64,000 nucleotides of DNA from Centroberyx gerrardi (taxonomy: Eukaryota > Chordata > Actinopteri > Beryciformes > Berycidae): NCBI RefSeq assembly GCF_048128805.1, contig NC_136012.1, positions 9,310,121 through 9,374,120 on the forward strand. Reading direction: 5' to 3'. The notes below the pieces were generated by a model. The model saw only the letters and a list, made by a program, of their open reading frames with translations. It was not told the origin of the DNA and ran no database searches. The translations under genes were made by a program, and so were the position numbers. Positions 36,339 through 47,722 of this stretch are shown piece after piece (position 1 is the first letter of the stretch; every line of letters starts with the position of its first letter).

Positions 36339-36814
36339 CATAGAACTTGTGCAGTTACTCTAAACTGTACAGTGTCCAGTCAGAAATATCAAAGTGTAAT
36401 ACATGCAGCATTTATAGTTAACAATGGCACATAATATGGCATTTTTTATTATTTTGATATCAAACATCAATATGGGTGTTCACTTACTGAATTTGAGGAT
36501 TAAATACAAAGTAATTGGTTTAAAACAGTATATATATATACACACACACACGTTTAAAATATCGTGCTTTTATTTTGAAGGCTAAACGCCCAAACCGGAA
36601 GTGTTATTTTCTGTTAATTTGAACCAGCAGAACACATCTCTCAGGGCCATTGCTCTGGTCCCACTTCCTGTTACCTTGAGTGACAACGAATACATCCAAT
36701 CAGTAACAACAAAGAAAGGACCTACCTTTTCCTTTTGTTTTCTCTTTTGCCGTTGTGTTTTGTGAAATGTTGTGTTTTGTGAAATGTTGTGTTTTGACCC
36801 TCAGGGCCACCGTA

Positions 36815-39800
36815 AATATGGCCTCCAGGCCTTACAGCACCCGCCCCATGGACTCAACTACAGCAAGGACAATGAGGGTGAGAAAGGAATGAATCAATGA
36901 ACGATGCGATGAATGACTGAATGGATAGACGGTACCAGTCCAGAGCAGAAGCGTGACGACTCGGTGGTTCCTAGCAGGATGATAACGTATGAGTGGACCC
37001 TCCCAGCGTCCCACAGCCCCACGTCACTGCCTCACCAGATTCTACCACTCCCATGACATCACCGCCGGACTGGTGGGACCCCGCATCACCTGTCAGACAG
37101 GTATACTGGGTCCTATTTAACCCTACAGTGTCCCGCAGTTTCAAGCTGCACTATAGGCCACTTCACACTTTGGCGGCCTGTAATGAAGGCGCACTTCGTT
37201 ACCAATCCTTTGCACTATTTGCACATTTATATTGTACACTTATTGAATAGTTTGCACAGTGTAATTTGCACAGTAACATTTGCACAGCATTAATAATTGC
37301 ACACAGAGTCATGATTTAAAGTATTTTATTGAATATATATTTTCCTTAACATTTTAAGTTTGTTTGTGAGTTATTTTATCTTGTCCTGCTGGATCAGTTA
37401 CTCAGCACGGGCAAGGATTGAAGCTCCACCTGAAGGAAACAAACAAATGTTCAGTACATAACCTGACACGGAATGGGTTTTCATTGTTTGGTTGCATGTC
37501 ATGATTTGGTATGGGCAAGTGCAATACCTTTAAGTGCAATATAACTTAAGTGCAATATATATTTCTAAGTGCAATACTACATTGGTGCAACGTAAGGATT
37601 TTAATTGTTGGTTCATGCAATCACTTACCTGTGCTGTCTTGTCTGTGTTCCAGGGTGTTCGGGCAAAAGAGTTCCCCGGGGTGTCCGAGCACCTATATAT
37701 AGTTCCGGGACCATGTGATAGGATAGCAGAGGGGGGTTGTTGTGTGTTTGTTTGGACTAAAATGTATATTGTTTATATGTTGCAGTATTTATTGTTTGAG
37801 AGCAACATCTGTTTAACTGTACAGTATGTATTAGATATATATGTAAAATGGTATTTTAAAGGGGAAGTATATTGAATTGTTGAATGTCATTAAGTACACC
37901 CCTATAGTTGGTAGCATCCAGGTTAATTACCTGAGGCAGAGTATAAAAGGCTGCCAGTGTTTATCTGACTCTGCTGTTGGTAGGACCCTGGAGAGCTGCT
38001 CGCAGCCATGCCTCTCATTTATGTCAAACTAGTTTTGTCTTGTTATGTCGTCTTTGTGGGTGAATAAACACCTTTGGTTGCACCATACCACCGCCTCTTT
38101 TGCTGTGAATCCAGCCGCTAATCGGGTCAAGGCTAACACAGCCCAAGCATTAATTTTTGCAAATAAAAAGGTGGTGAAGTGAATTTGGGTTTGCCCTTCA
38201 TGACATCATTGCGTGTAGCCAAGAGTGAGGAGCTCAATCCCTCTTCTCTCCTCTCCTCTCCTCTGGAGGAACTCTTGACGTACCGAGACCGGTCAGGAGA
38301 CTCTCTGTATGCTCTGCTGTACATGGTGTCAGATGAGAACTTCAGCTGGTGCCTGGATGACATCATCAGGACACACATCACCAACCCTGCCAACGGCCTG
38401 AAGGATGACGAGGATTTCATAGAGAGCAACAAGATGTATAGTAAACAGCAGATAGTGACCTACCAAGAGACCTACTGACAGTTACCTTGTTTCTTTATTA
38501 GATTAGATAGTATTAGATAGGGAGTATGCGTCTTCTTAGTACATACCATTTAGAGCTATCTACTCTGGAGTGGATCCTGTTAAAGACAGCAACTCTGGAC
38601 TGGTGGGACCGCTCCTCATCTGTCGACCTAAAGCGCTGAAGAAAGGAGCACAGGTGAGGAGAGAGGGACACACAAATAGACAACAAAGGACCATTACTGG
38701 TCTGTAAGTGGTTTCACTCTCTTTCTTTCTCTTTCCCTCCTACAGAAGAACTATGATAAACAGTTCCTCCTGCTGGCTACAGTGTTGGATGAGAACTTGA
38801 GCTGGTATCTGGACGACATCATTAAGAGCTTCGCCACGGCTCCCAACACCGTTAACAAGGAGGATGAGGGCTTTATGGAGAGCAAGATGCACGGTGAGGA
38901 GAACACACACACACACACACATATTAGAGTCTTTAGATTAGAGTCTCCCTGATCAGTGAATACTTAGAAAGAAATTCTGTGTCAGTTTCTATGCATTTAT
39001 TTCTTTATACTGTATGTATGTACTATATGTATCTTCATGCAAAAATTTGAAAAGAGGGTTCTTTTCTGCTTTTGTTTTTCTATGTCCACCTCTTTCTTCT
39101 AAGCAATGAATATACTGTATATATGTATGGTATCTTTCCAGGGCTTCTAGTGTTTCCCCCCTCATCCCTTACTTTCCTTTGTAATAGAAAAATGTTTAAC
39201 CTCTTGCTCTGTCTCCTCAGTCCTGAACTGCATCATGCTCTGAAACCTTCCAGGCCGGTCCGCCTGTAAAGACAGGGCTTTCTATGTGAAATGTTAAGAT
39301 AATCATCCCCATGTTTTTCTCTCTGTCTCTCAGCCATCAATGGCTTTGTGTATAGGAACCTTCCAGGCCTGACCATGCGTAAGGGGGACAAAGTAACGTT
39401 GCACATGTCAGGACTGGGTTCGGAGATGGACATCCACAGCCGCTATTTCCATGGCAACCGCTTCCTCTACCGCCAGAACAGATGAGACAGCGTCAGCGTG
39501 TTTCCTCACATCTCACACACTGTCACTATGGAGCCGGACAGCATGGGTATGAAACGTTCAGCTTCAGCTTCATTTCATGTACTAATCACATCAGGTCTCT
39601 TCAATGAATCTCAATGGCCTTTCAGCTGTGGATCCGCTGTCCATCAGTGCATTACATTTTTGTTTCAGTGTTTGATTCAATGTCCAGGGCCTGAGGAAGA
39701 AAAGCAGCCAGACTTTCACACAATTGCCAGCTTACTTTGAAAATCACTCTCCTGCTAACATAGTTTGTGTTGCACATTGCTAATCTGCTATATTAATACT

Positions 39801-40295
39801 CTGATTGAACTCAACAGGAAGATTCATTTAGTTAAAACCCAACTATTTTCTTCACCTGCTTGGCTTGACTTGGACATTAACCAATCATCATTGAGTCAAC
39901 AATGTATTTCACACTAGTAAAGTATTATAATGCAGAGTCATAAAACAGCTGAAAGTCCAATGAAATACATTGCAAAGAACACTAATATGACGTACTCAGG
40001 AGTCAAAGATATGGTTTCTACTACTTTTCACAGACATGCCATCTGTTTATGTAAACATGATGTGTATTTGCAGGACATGACAATACAATTTTTCGTCAAA
40101 CAGCCACAACGACGAATGGATCAGAATTTCAGAATCAGTTTATTTTAGTTATTTATCAGTCAAAGTAGTTTTTAGGATAGAAAAAACTTTTTGAAAACAA
40201 GTTTTCTACCTGCCAAAGTGTCTAGAAGAATCATTTGGTTGGTGTCTAGTAGTGTTATTGTCGAGCCTCACCTGTGTGTGTGTGTGTTACATGTA

Positions 40296-40338
<43 letters not shown>

Positions 40339-41009
40339 AGGTCAGTTTGAAGTGGTGTCTGCTACAGTGAACCACCATCATGGTGGGATGCGAGCCAACT
40401 ACACGGTGCAGAAGCGCAGCATGTTTCAGTGTCAGGGTGAGACGGATATTGGCTATAGTGCCGTCCACCACTGATATGATGGAAGTGAGGATATATGACT
40501 TTACTGAACAGCTTCAGGGTGCCAGCATGTAAAACCTGCAGTGGAACCTGCCTCACTCTGCCTTAAGGAGCTGCTAACCCACCTAGAAGAAGTTCATTAG
40601 TCTGGCTTTCATTGAGAGTTTTAGTGTCCCATGATGGTCTACATGTTGTTTCAGAGAAAACCTTGCATGTGTGTGTGTTCTGTGTCTATATGTGCAGGTA
40701 TTAATGGTATTCTGTACCTGATTGGTTTGAACATGGAGGTGGGTGATGAGGTTTACTGGTATCTGATGGGAATGGGCAATAAAGTGGACATACACACTGT
40801 ACACTGGCATGGCCACAGTGTGGAATACAAGGTATACACACACACACATACAGGACATGTCTACATAAACACACACACACACACACAGGACATGTCTACA
40901 CAAACACACACAGCACACCTGCATGGACACAGCATGGAGGAGAAGGTAACACACACATACTATAGAATCAAACACATGTTGGGTATGGCATGTATCCACA
41001 GAGCAAAGA

Positions 41010-41045
<36 letters not shown>

Positions 41046-41125
41046 TAATCCTCTCTGTGTCTCTAGGTGGGTGGAGGTCCTCATCGTACTGATGTGTTTG
41101 AGCTGTTTCCAGCCACCTTCACAGG
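36815..41125 (+). pseudogene. Ceruloplasmin/hephaestin-like multicopper oxidase, decayed and truncated
   Basis: Exon remnants with splice borders lie at 36815-36877, 36929-37100, about 38180-38440, 38554-38653, 38746-38893, 39334-39546, 40341-40436, 40698-40831 and 41067-41125. Family marks in order: [125 protein letters not shown] and [17 protein letters not shown]. The family comprises six-domain copper ferroxidases acting outside the cell or at its surface. Reasons to call it dead: frame changes within the first two exon remnants, an in-frame TGA after FLYRQNR in the sixth, missing exons, and no C-terminal copper motif (HCHVTDH type) before the MADF exon. The start is buried beside a foldback element. 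It could also be a badly assembled hephl1-type gene. Confidence 0.8.
37640..38138 (+). mobile_element. Possible solo LTR-like sequence inside the pseudogene intron
   Basis: This segment has a core promoter-like gtataaaaggc at about 37941, an AATAAA about 120 bp further on (38064), and ends ...gctaaca before the next exon remnant. That order resembles an LTR (promoter, then poly(A) signal, then a CA end). No clean start with a matching target duplication was found, so both the identity and the left end are uncertain. Confidence 0.3.
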
Positions 41126-41212
41126 GTGTGTGTGTGTGTGTGACAGATAGAGAGACAGAGAGTTGGACTGAGAGAGAGACAGAGAGGATGATGATATGTG
41201 TGCTAGGTTTTA

Positions 41213-41273
<61 letters not shown>

Positions 41274-41376
41274 TTTAACAGGAAAGAGGAGAGGAATCTT
41301 TCGCTGAACAGTAGAGAGGAATGGATCAGCGTCTGGAAAGAAGAAAAAAAAAACATACATGTAAATAAACTCAAAA

Positions 41377-41533
41377 GACTGGCTTGAGACAGACAGTATC
41401 GCCACCTGTATGATTCTTCAATGAAAGAATACAAAGACGCGCAGATGGCATTAACGTCGTGGAAAGAGATTGCCGATACCCTGAATATCAATATGTTGGA
41501 CTGCAAACGTCGGTGGAAAAATCTACGGGACAG
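41377..41533 (+). pseudogene. Isolated MADF-domain exon
   Basis: One frame encodes RQYRHLYDSSMKEYKDAQ, then SWKEIADTLNI, then CKRRWKNLRDR. This is the classical MADF (Myb/SANT-like) DNA-binding fold with its Trp residues and the RRWKNLRDR helix. It ends at a good splice donor (gacag/gtaggc). An in-frame stop lies two codons upstream of the domain, so it must be entered by splicing or be a fragment. No continuing exon (such as a BESS domain) is evident before 43.5 kb. MADF proteins are often transcription factors or come from Harbinger-type transposons; both are possible. Confidence 0.5.
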
Positions 41534-43541
41534 GTAGGCTATGTTTACTATCCCTGCTATCTTTATTGGTCAGACGAAAATGTTACAGTAGGCTAAACAA
41601 TAACCACTCGGTGGTCGAGAAGATTATTCTGTATCATGGAAGTTTAACGTTAGGATAGCGTCTGGTTACCATGGAGACGACTGAAAACTTTCGCCGAAGC
41701 ATAAATTACAAATGTCGCGCGGCTCTTTATTTTCTGTCTGTTTAAGCTTCTCTACAGCGCGCGGACACTGGACTTGTTATTGTTTGAATGAAGCACGCGC
41801 TTTAGCTGGAGCCGCTGTTCTGACTTTAGAATGCTTTTGACCTCAGAGCGAACACACACACACACACACACACACACACGTATGTTTCAATATTTAGAAG
41901 AAAAAACCAGCGATAGATAATAAATAAATAAGAACTTCATTTAGACAGCGCTTTTCCAAACAATCGTGTCAAAGTTCTTTACAAAGCAAATAAGATATTA
42001 AATAGATAGCCTACAGCAAAAGTAGATAAAAAGGAAACAAAAACAAATGAAAATAGAAAGAAATAGACATGCACAATTACAACAGGGAGAAAACAGGACA
42101 TAAAATTGGACATTATTATTAAACAGGGGCTATTCCTACACTAGAAAATTCTCTTTATTATGAAATAAATTATTATTAATTTTGTCCTGAGGTACTCTTA
42201 CTCTAATTTAGTAAATACTGTGTGTTTCAAAAGTGACTATACAATTTTTAATTAACAATTGAATTAAAAATTCATAACAATGTAATGCTTCAGGATCCTT
42301 TTCCTCTGTTCAGTCGTCCAATTATACCTGCAGGAAAAATATTTAATAATACAGTGAAATATTATATATAAAACTGTATCACATTTATTTGTATTCATAC
42401 ATTATGCCCTGATGAAGACATATCGTGTCGAAGCCATGGTCGAAACTTTGGCTCAGTAAATTATTAGCCTATGTATCCCATAAGTGTGCTGCAGCTCTCA
42501 CTCTCAGCGATTTGGTGGAAGAGTCTTGCTGCCTTCCAGTGCTCCTCGTTTGCTCGTACTTTCGATTTTTCCCGTCGTAAATACAACTCTTCCTGTATTC
42601 AAGTCCTTTTTCAGTCAGATATAACTAAATTGACCCTGCAACAAAAGTAGCTTTTTGGTGACTATTTTAGAAACCAAATGGTAGAGAGGTACTTTGTGCT
42701 ACAACAGCAGAATGAAAAGGAGAATATTCACAACAGTTTTGTAATTGATATTTTAATAAGTGTATTAGCTAAAGTTGTTGTGCGTGGCACCAGAAGTTAA
42801 ACAAAAAAGTGATAATGTCACATCTTCTTGGTTATCATGTAAAATTTGACTTTCCCATTGGTATTTACCATTTTATTGGGTCGTTCAAGCGCACTCTTCC
42901 GTAATTACAATTTTTCTGACGGTATTTGAAGGCAGCATCTGCTCGCTACTGTTGTGACGGTTGGCGCGGTGCAGAACAAGTGCGGAAAACCTGGGAGATG
43001 AGGTAACCTAGGCTTTAATGTTGGACTTTTGGACCCACAGTGCAATGGTTTGGCTTCAGAACATTTGTATTATGCTGTTTGGATTAAATTGTGGTCATTT
43101 TTACCTTTTTGGAACTAAATAAACTATTTCTATTCACTCCAGTTGTTGCTAGCTTGATGTGAGTTATGTTGAAATACAAACTTCACCAGTGTTTCAGCTG
43201 ACAGGAGGGTCATTAGATAATGACAAAATTTCCATTTTTGGGTGAACTGTTCGTTTAAGAGAGCTAAAATCCTCCAAATAAAATTATAAAGCACTTTGTC
43301 TAAATCGTTGATAATAGTCATTGGGCCAATGAGACATAAACAGATCTAGATATTCCTTCTGCTTTGGACAATGATACCAGACCAAACAAATAAGTCTCTC
43401 ATTAGCCATGGATTGAAAATTTTCTTTAATTGAGCAAAAATAGGATTCAAATTCAAATGACTTCTCTGTTGTTCATCTTTGTGTATAATTATATCCAGGT
43501 ACGTTACAGTATTTTGAAATTGACCTTGTTCTTTCTAACAG
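41534..43541. other. No gene; dispersed repeat fragments
   Basis: A (CA)n tract lies at about 41851-41879. At 41935-42000 there is a common fish-repeat phrase (cagcgcttttccaaac, then aaagttctttacaaag). At about 43030-43255 there is a diverged copy of the element seen at about 30057-30290. No exon was recognised. Confidence 0.45.
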
Positions 43542-43609
43542 GCTGTTGACGATGGCAGGCCTACTCCTGGCCGTGCCTCATCCACTGTGGGGAAGAGACG
43601 CTCTTCTCT

Positions 43610-44300
43610 CTGCTTTTCTCCCCTCTCCTCTCCCTCCTCCCCCTCCACCACTTTTTCTTCCTCCTCCTCTCCCCTCTCCACCACTATCTCTTCCCTCTCT
43701 GCCTGCGTCTCTTCCCTCGAAACTGCCATCTCTCCCCTCTCCACCGCCATTTCTTCCTCCTCCTCTTCCACCTCCACCACTGTTTCTTCCTCCTCCTCCT
43801 CTCCCCCCTCCACCACTGTTTCTCCCTCCACCTCTTCCACCTCCACCACTGTTCCCTGCTCCTCCTCTTCCCCCTCCACCCCTGTTTCTCCCTCCTCCTC
43901 TCCCCTCTCCAACCCCATCTTTTCCCTCTTTGCCTCCATCTCTTCCCCCTCTGCCTCCATCTCTTCCCTTGAAACTGCCATCTCTCCCCTCTCCACCGCT
44001 ATTTCCTCCTCCTCCTCTTCCCCCTCCACCCCTGTTTCTCCCTCCTCCTCTCCCCCCTCCCCCTCCACCCCTGTTTCTCCCTCCTCCTCTCCCCCCTCCA
44101 CCCCTGTTTCTCCCTCCTCCTCTCCCCCCTCCCCCCCTGTTTCTCCCTCCTCCTCTCCCCCCTCCCCCTCCACCCCTGTTTCTTCCTCCTCTTCCACCTC
44201 CACCACTGTTCCCTCCTCTTCCCGCTCCCCCTCCACCTCTGTTTCTCCCTCCTCCTCCTCTTCCCCCTCCAGCACTGTTTCTCCCTCTTCCATCATCCGC
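43610..44300. repeat. CTC/CCT-rich minisatellite, open on both strands
   Basis: Tandem units of about 36-45 bp, each containing a variant of cctccacccctgtttctccc. On plus they read Ser/Thr/Pro repeats; on minus, Glu/Gly repeats ([11 protein letters not shown]). Because both strands are open, length alone says nothing about coding. The plus reading is favoured by splice borders and by the downstream USP exons. Confidence 0.8.
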
Positions 44301-44486
44301 CCCTTGAACTCCTCATCAGATCCAGACAGCCAGGACCTGGGTGTGGAGAACAGCGCCATCGACAGGTAGAATATGACACAGGCTAATTAAGGCTAATGAT
44401 ATATTTTTACTGTGGCTTTCCAGCAGGAATCCAACCATCCTTGAGACCTCCGTTGTCTTCCATTATTCAATTTGTCTGGTCAAACC

Positions 44487-44766
44487 AACTTAAAGGGACA
44501 CTGTGATGTTTTGAATTCTATATTTGTTCCCACTAAATACTGCTTGTTAGCATTGCTTTCATTCATTCATTATGGAATTGGTTGCCATGGGTAGCCAATG
44601 AGGTAGCTGTCAACATATAAGTATCCATGACTTTCCATGAATGATGCTGCCAATACTAGCATGCCATTGTTTAGTTGACTGAAGCGTTTAGTTGATGTTT
44701 TGTGTCCATTGGCTGAAGAAGAAAAATAACCCTTCAAGTCAAAAAGTCAAGGTTTCCCTTTAAGTT
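44487..44766. mobile_element. Probable MITE in a USP intron
   Basis: The inverted ends are aacttaaaggga on the left and tccctttaagtt on the right, with about 255 bp of non-coding sequence between. The TIR is short and no unambiguous target duplication was resolved. Confidence 0.55.
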
Positions 44767-45337
44767 GCTTGTTTTAAGTGAATGAAAGTGGTTCCTGCAA
44801 TGCTGAGAAATGTTGTGGGGTGATATTCACATTTTGAGATGAAACTGTAAACATCATGTATCAGTATCATGGTCAGTGTGCCTGTGTAGCTGCTTTGTCC
44901 TAAATGAAGGTACACTGTTTTTTAGGATTCCAGGAGTTCCTGAGGTGCTTGGCCAGGAAGCACCGACTGAGTCTCCTGCCATCGCTGCCACAGCAGGTAC
45001 ATTTAATAACAGATATGTTGTGATATGTATGTATGATATATATAGATTTATTGTCCATATGCCACTCCAAAACTGCTCTCTCATTAGTTCATGTTTTTCT
45101 CCTTATAAGTCTCCTTGGAGCTGCATTGCTCTGGATCTCTGGAGAGGTATTACTGTTTTTCTCCATGAAAAAGGTTTCTCATACAGCAGTGGAAACCTAG
45201 GACAGTTTAGAGATCAGATATGTTGCTTAGAGATACATTTTCAGTGAATGTTCCTGTTTTGGCTCCATTCTTTTTTTATGTTGCTCAGATCACATCCCTG
45301 CTAGTCTGCCTCTCTCTTACCCAGCCCCTCTCTTTCT

Positions 45338-45340
<3 letters not shown>

Positions 45341-45428
<88 letters not shown>
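45341..45428. repeat. (TC)n microsatellite forming a polypyrimidine tract
   Basis: About 44 TC units, ending 10 bp before the acceptor (cttgtag) of the USP exon at 45439. It is an extreme natural polypyrimidine tract. Confidence 0.92.
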
Positions 45429-45432
<4 letters not shown>

Positions 45433-46682
45433 TTGTAGGCCAGTGCAGGCAGAGGGCAAATCCTCCAAGTCCAGGAGCCTGCTGTCGTTCTTCAGCTGGT
45501 TCAGGAGGAGCAAGACCCAGAGAGGCCAGAAGAAGAAGCTGGGGTATGAGACAAAAATGAAATTGATCTACCTTGACTCTTCATTCAATTCCTGTTTAAT
45601 TAGTATAAGGCAAATTAAATCCAAGCAGGTAGTCATATCACTGCCATTACAAACCATGAATTTCCATCAGGCGTTGTGCATAGTTTCAGTCAGATCGGTT
45701 TTTACAAAGAATTGCTCTAGGTTTATTAAAAGCACCTTGGGCAACAGAACACATTATAAAGTTATTCTATTTTTATTGATGTGATTTTCCTCCCAGGTTG
45801 CCAAACGTTGGGAACACCTGCTTCTTGAATGCCACTCTCCAGGCCCTGTACAGCCTCCCCAGCTTCTGTGCTGACATCATGGGGCAGGAGGCGCTGTGGA
45901 GCCCCAAGACCAGAACCAGCCTGAAGCTGCAGAGGTACAGTAGAACAAGAGATCTTCACCCCACACACTAGGCTACAGGTTGACTGAGAGATTCATTGCT
46001 TTACTGATTGTTCCCTTGGTATTAAAAGCAAGTCATAAATACTTATGCTCCAGGTACTTTGGGGAGCTGTACAAGGCGAGGCAGGGTCACAGCTCCTACC
46101 ATGGCAAGAGGAGGCTGCTGAGAAGAGTACGAGGATGACTTTCAGCAGGTACAAAAATGAGCCTAGCGTTCATGATTTCTTTTTTACTGCAGTATTTGTG
46201 TGATAAACATATTTGAATGGCTTGCTGATCTCTTACAGGATGCCCACGAGTTCCTCATGCTCTTCCTCATGGGCATGAAAATGCAGGGCGAGACGCAGCA
46301 GGGGACGTCCACAACACCGGACTACGTTTGCCCCACTCAGAACTTTGAGTTCAAGCTGCAGTGTGTCCGCACCTGCTCCAGGTAACTCAACAGCAAACTG
46401 CATTTACTATATTCATGATGTTTTATCTGAACAATCACAGAATTAAACATGAAACAACAAAGTACATCACTTATCACTGAGGATCACAGAACTGTCCGGT
46501 GATCTGAGTTAAAGTATTTTTCTCCTCCATGTTTGTTTTTAAAGCTGTGGTAACAAAGTCTTCCAGGAGGAAGAGCACAACAACCTGTCTCTGGACCTCT
46601 CCTCCTGCCTGACCGACAGCCTTGCACTCTACTTCAAAGTCAGTACACAGAAGATCAGTTCAGTTCTCTATTAATTGTTTTG

Positions 46683-46717
<35 letters not shown>

Positions 46718-47046
46718 CTAATGTAGTGACTCTGTGTCTTGTTCCTTAGGCATCAGAACTGGAGTGTACCTGCTGGCAGTGCCTTGACCACCAGGCGACA
46801 GTGTCCAGAGGTTTCCTCACTCTACCCAGGTAAGTCCCAGACATGAACCTGCCCATGATGTTGTAAACTACACTGTCTTTCTATAGTATGTGTTAATGGT
46901 ACTCTCTCTTTTAATACAGTGCTAGTGCTTCACATGAAGCGCTTCTGTCACGATGGGGAAGAGCTGAGGAGAATGGATGATGCTGTCTGCATCCCTCCAG
47001 TTATTTCTCTGGCCTCCCTCTTGGAAGAGCAGCAGGATGCACTGAG

Positions 47047-47722
47047 GTAAACCGTTACACTCCATACTGGAACAACAGCATAATGACCTCAAACATTGGC
47101 TATATCACGGCTCCAGATAACACACAGATAATAGTCTTATTCTTCTTCTGAAACATTTGTAAAAAAAAAAAAAAAAAAAATCATAAAGTGAACAGTATGG
47201 GCTCTTTAAGATGAATTTTGCAGTCATATCAGTGGGGCAGCCTAACACTGATGTGCATTTTGATGACCTCCCAGATTCACAGTATGGACTTGATATGTGG
47301 CTTTAGATCAGCCTGTCCTGCTGTTTGATGATTGATTTAATTTTATCCCCCTGGGTCAAATTCAGGTCATTTTGACTAGCAGCAAATGAAGGTGGATCTG
47401 CCAGACATTTCTACACCATTAAGGCCTCACTTACTCAAACCATCACAAATGTATCATCATGTTTGGATTGATATGAAACTGATTGGTCTGTTACAGCATG
47501 AAACTAATGAGCTTAAAAAAACAGGATCTTTGTTACCGTGTTGTTGTTTTTTTCCCCTAAATTGACACATTTGCAAGAAATGCAAAGTTGGGAACAAGAA
47601 AAACTTCATAAATGAGACTATATTGCAGTGGGCAATATATTGTGCAATAGAGATGCAGTGATTCCACTTTTTCTCTGCTGATACCAAGTATCAGCAGTAC
47701 TAAAATTTAAATATTACCCAAT
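47047..47722. other. No exon recognised
   Basis: The expected C-terminal USP exons with the His box are not visible here. A 20-base poly(A) run lies at about 47160. Confidence 0.45.

Larger units (their letters stand above)
34086..36812. mobile_element. Large foldback DNA element with long inverted arms, flanked by TA
   Basis: The outer ends are CGGTGGCCCTGAGGGTC and its inverse GACCCTCAGGGCCACCG, with TA outside each (34084-34085 and 36813-36814). The arms run inward for several hundred bases, with matching internal marks such as aacacttccggtttgggcgt near 34391 and its inverse near 36585. Each arm starts with a variable number of acaaaacacaacatttcac repeats. The middle holds about three tandem subunits (34945-35358), each ending in the phrase gtgttttgacat, and a solo LTR inserted in the third. 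There is no transposase, so it is non-autonomous. It landed in or beside an exon of the ceruloplasmin-like pseudogene. Confidence 0.82.
43542..47046 (+). pseudogene. USP37/26/29-like ubiquitin-specific protease, probably broken
   Basis: Exon-like pieces lie at 43542-44365, 44926-44996, 45439-45543, 45797-45934, 46054-46148, 46239-46381, 46545-46638, 46750-46829 and 46920-47046. The Cys box reads GLPNVGNTCFLNATLQALY with the catalytic Cys; then come QQDAHEFLMLFL, two CxxC-type zinc pairs (CGNK and CTCWQC) and VLVLHMKRF. USPs remove ubiquitin from substrates. Against function: frames do not agree between the second and third pieces, within the fifth, or between the eighth and ninth. The C-terminal His box (GHY type) is not found before the chemokine repeat at 47.7 kb. 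The first piece is a minisatellite encoding Ser/Thr/Pro repeats. A young pseudogene, or an active gene with assembly indels, would look alike. Confidence 0.72.

Noticed and set aside
43535-44359. Long minus-strand frame of Glu/Gly repeats (274 aa)
   Set aside because: It is the reverse side of a pyrimidine-rich minisatellite that is also open on plus. No splice context or family match on minus, whereas plus leads into USP exons.
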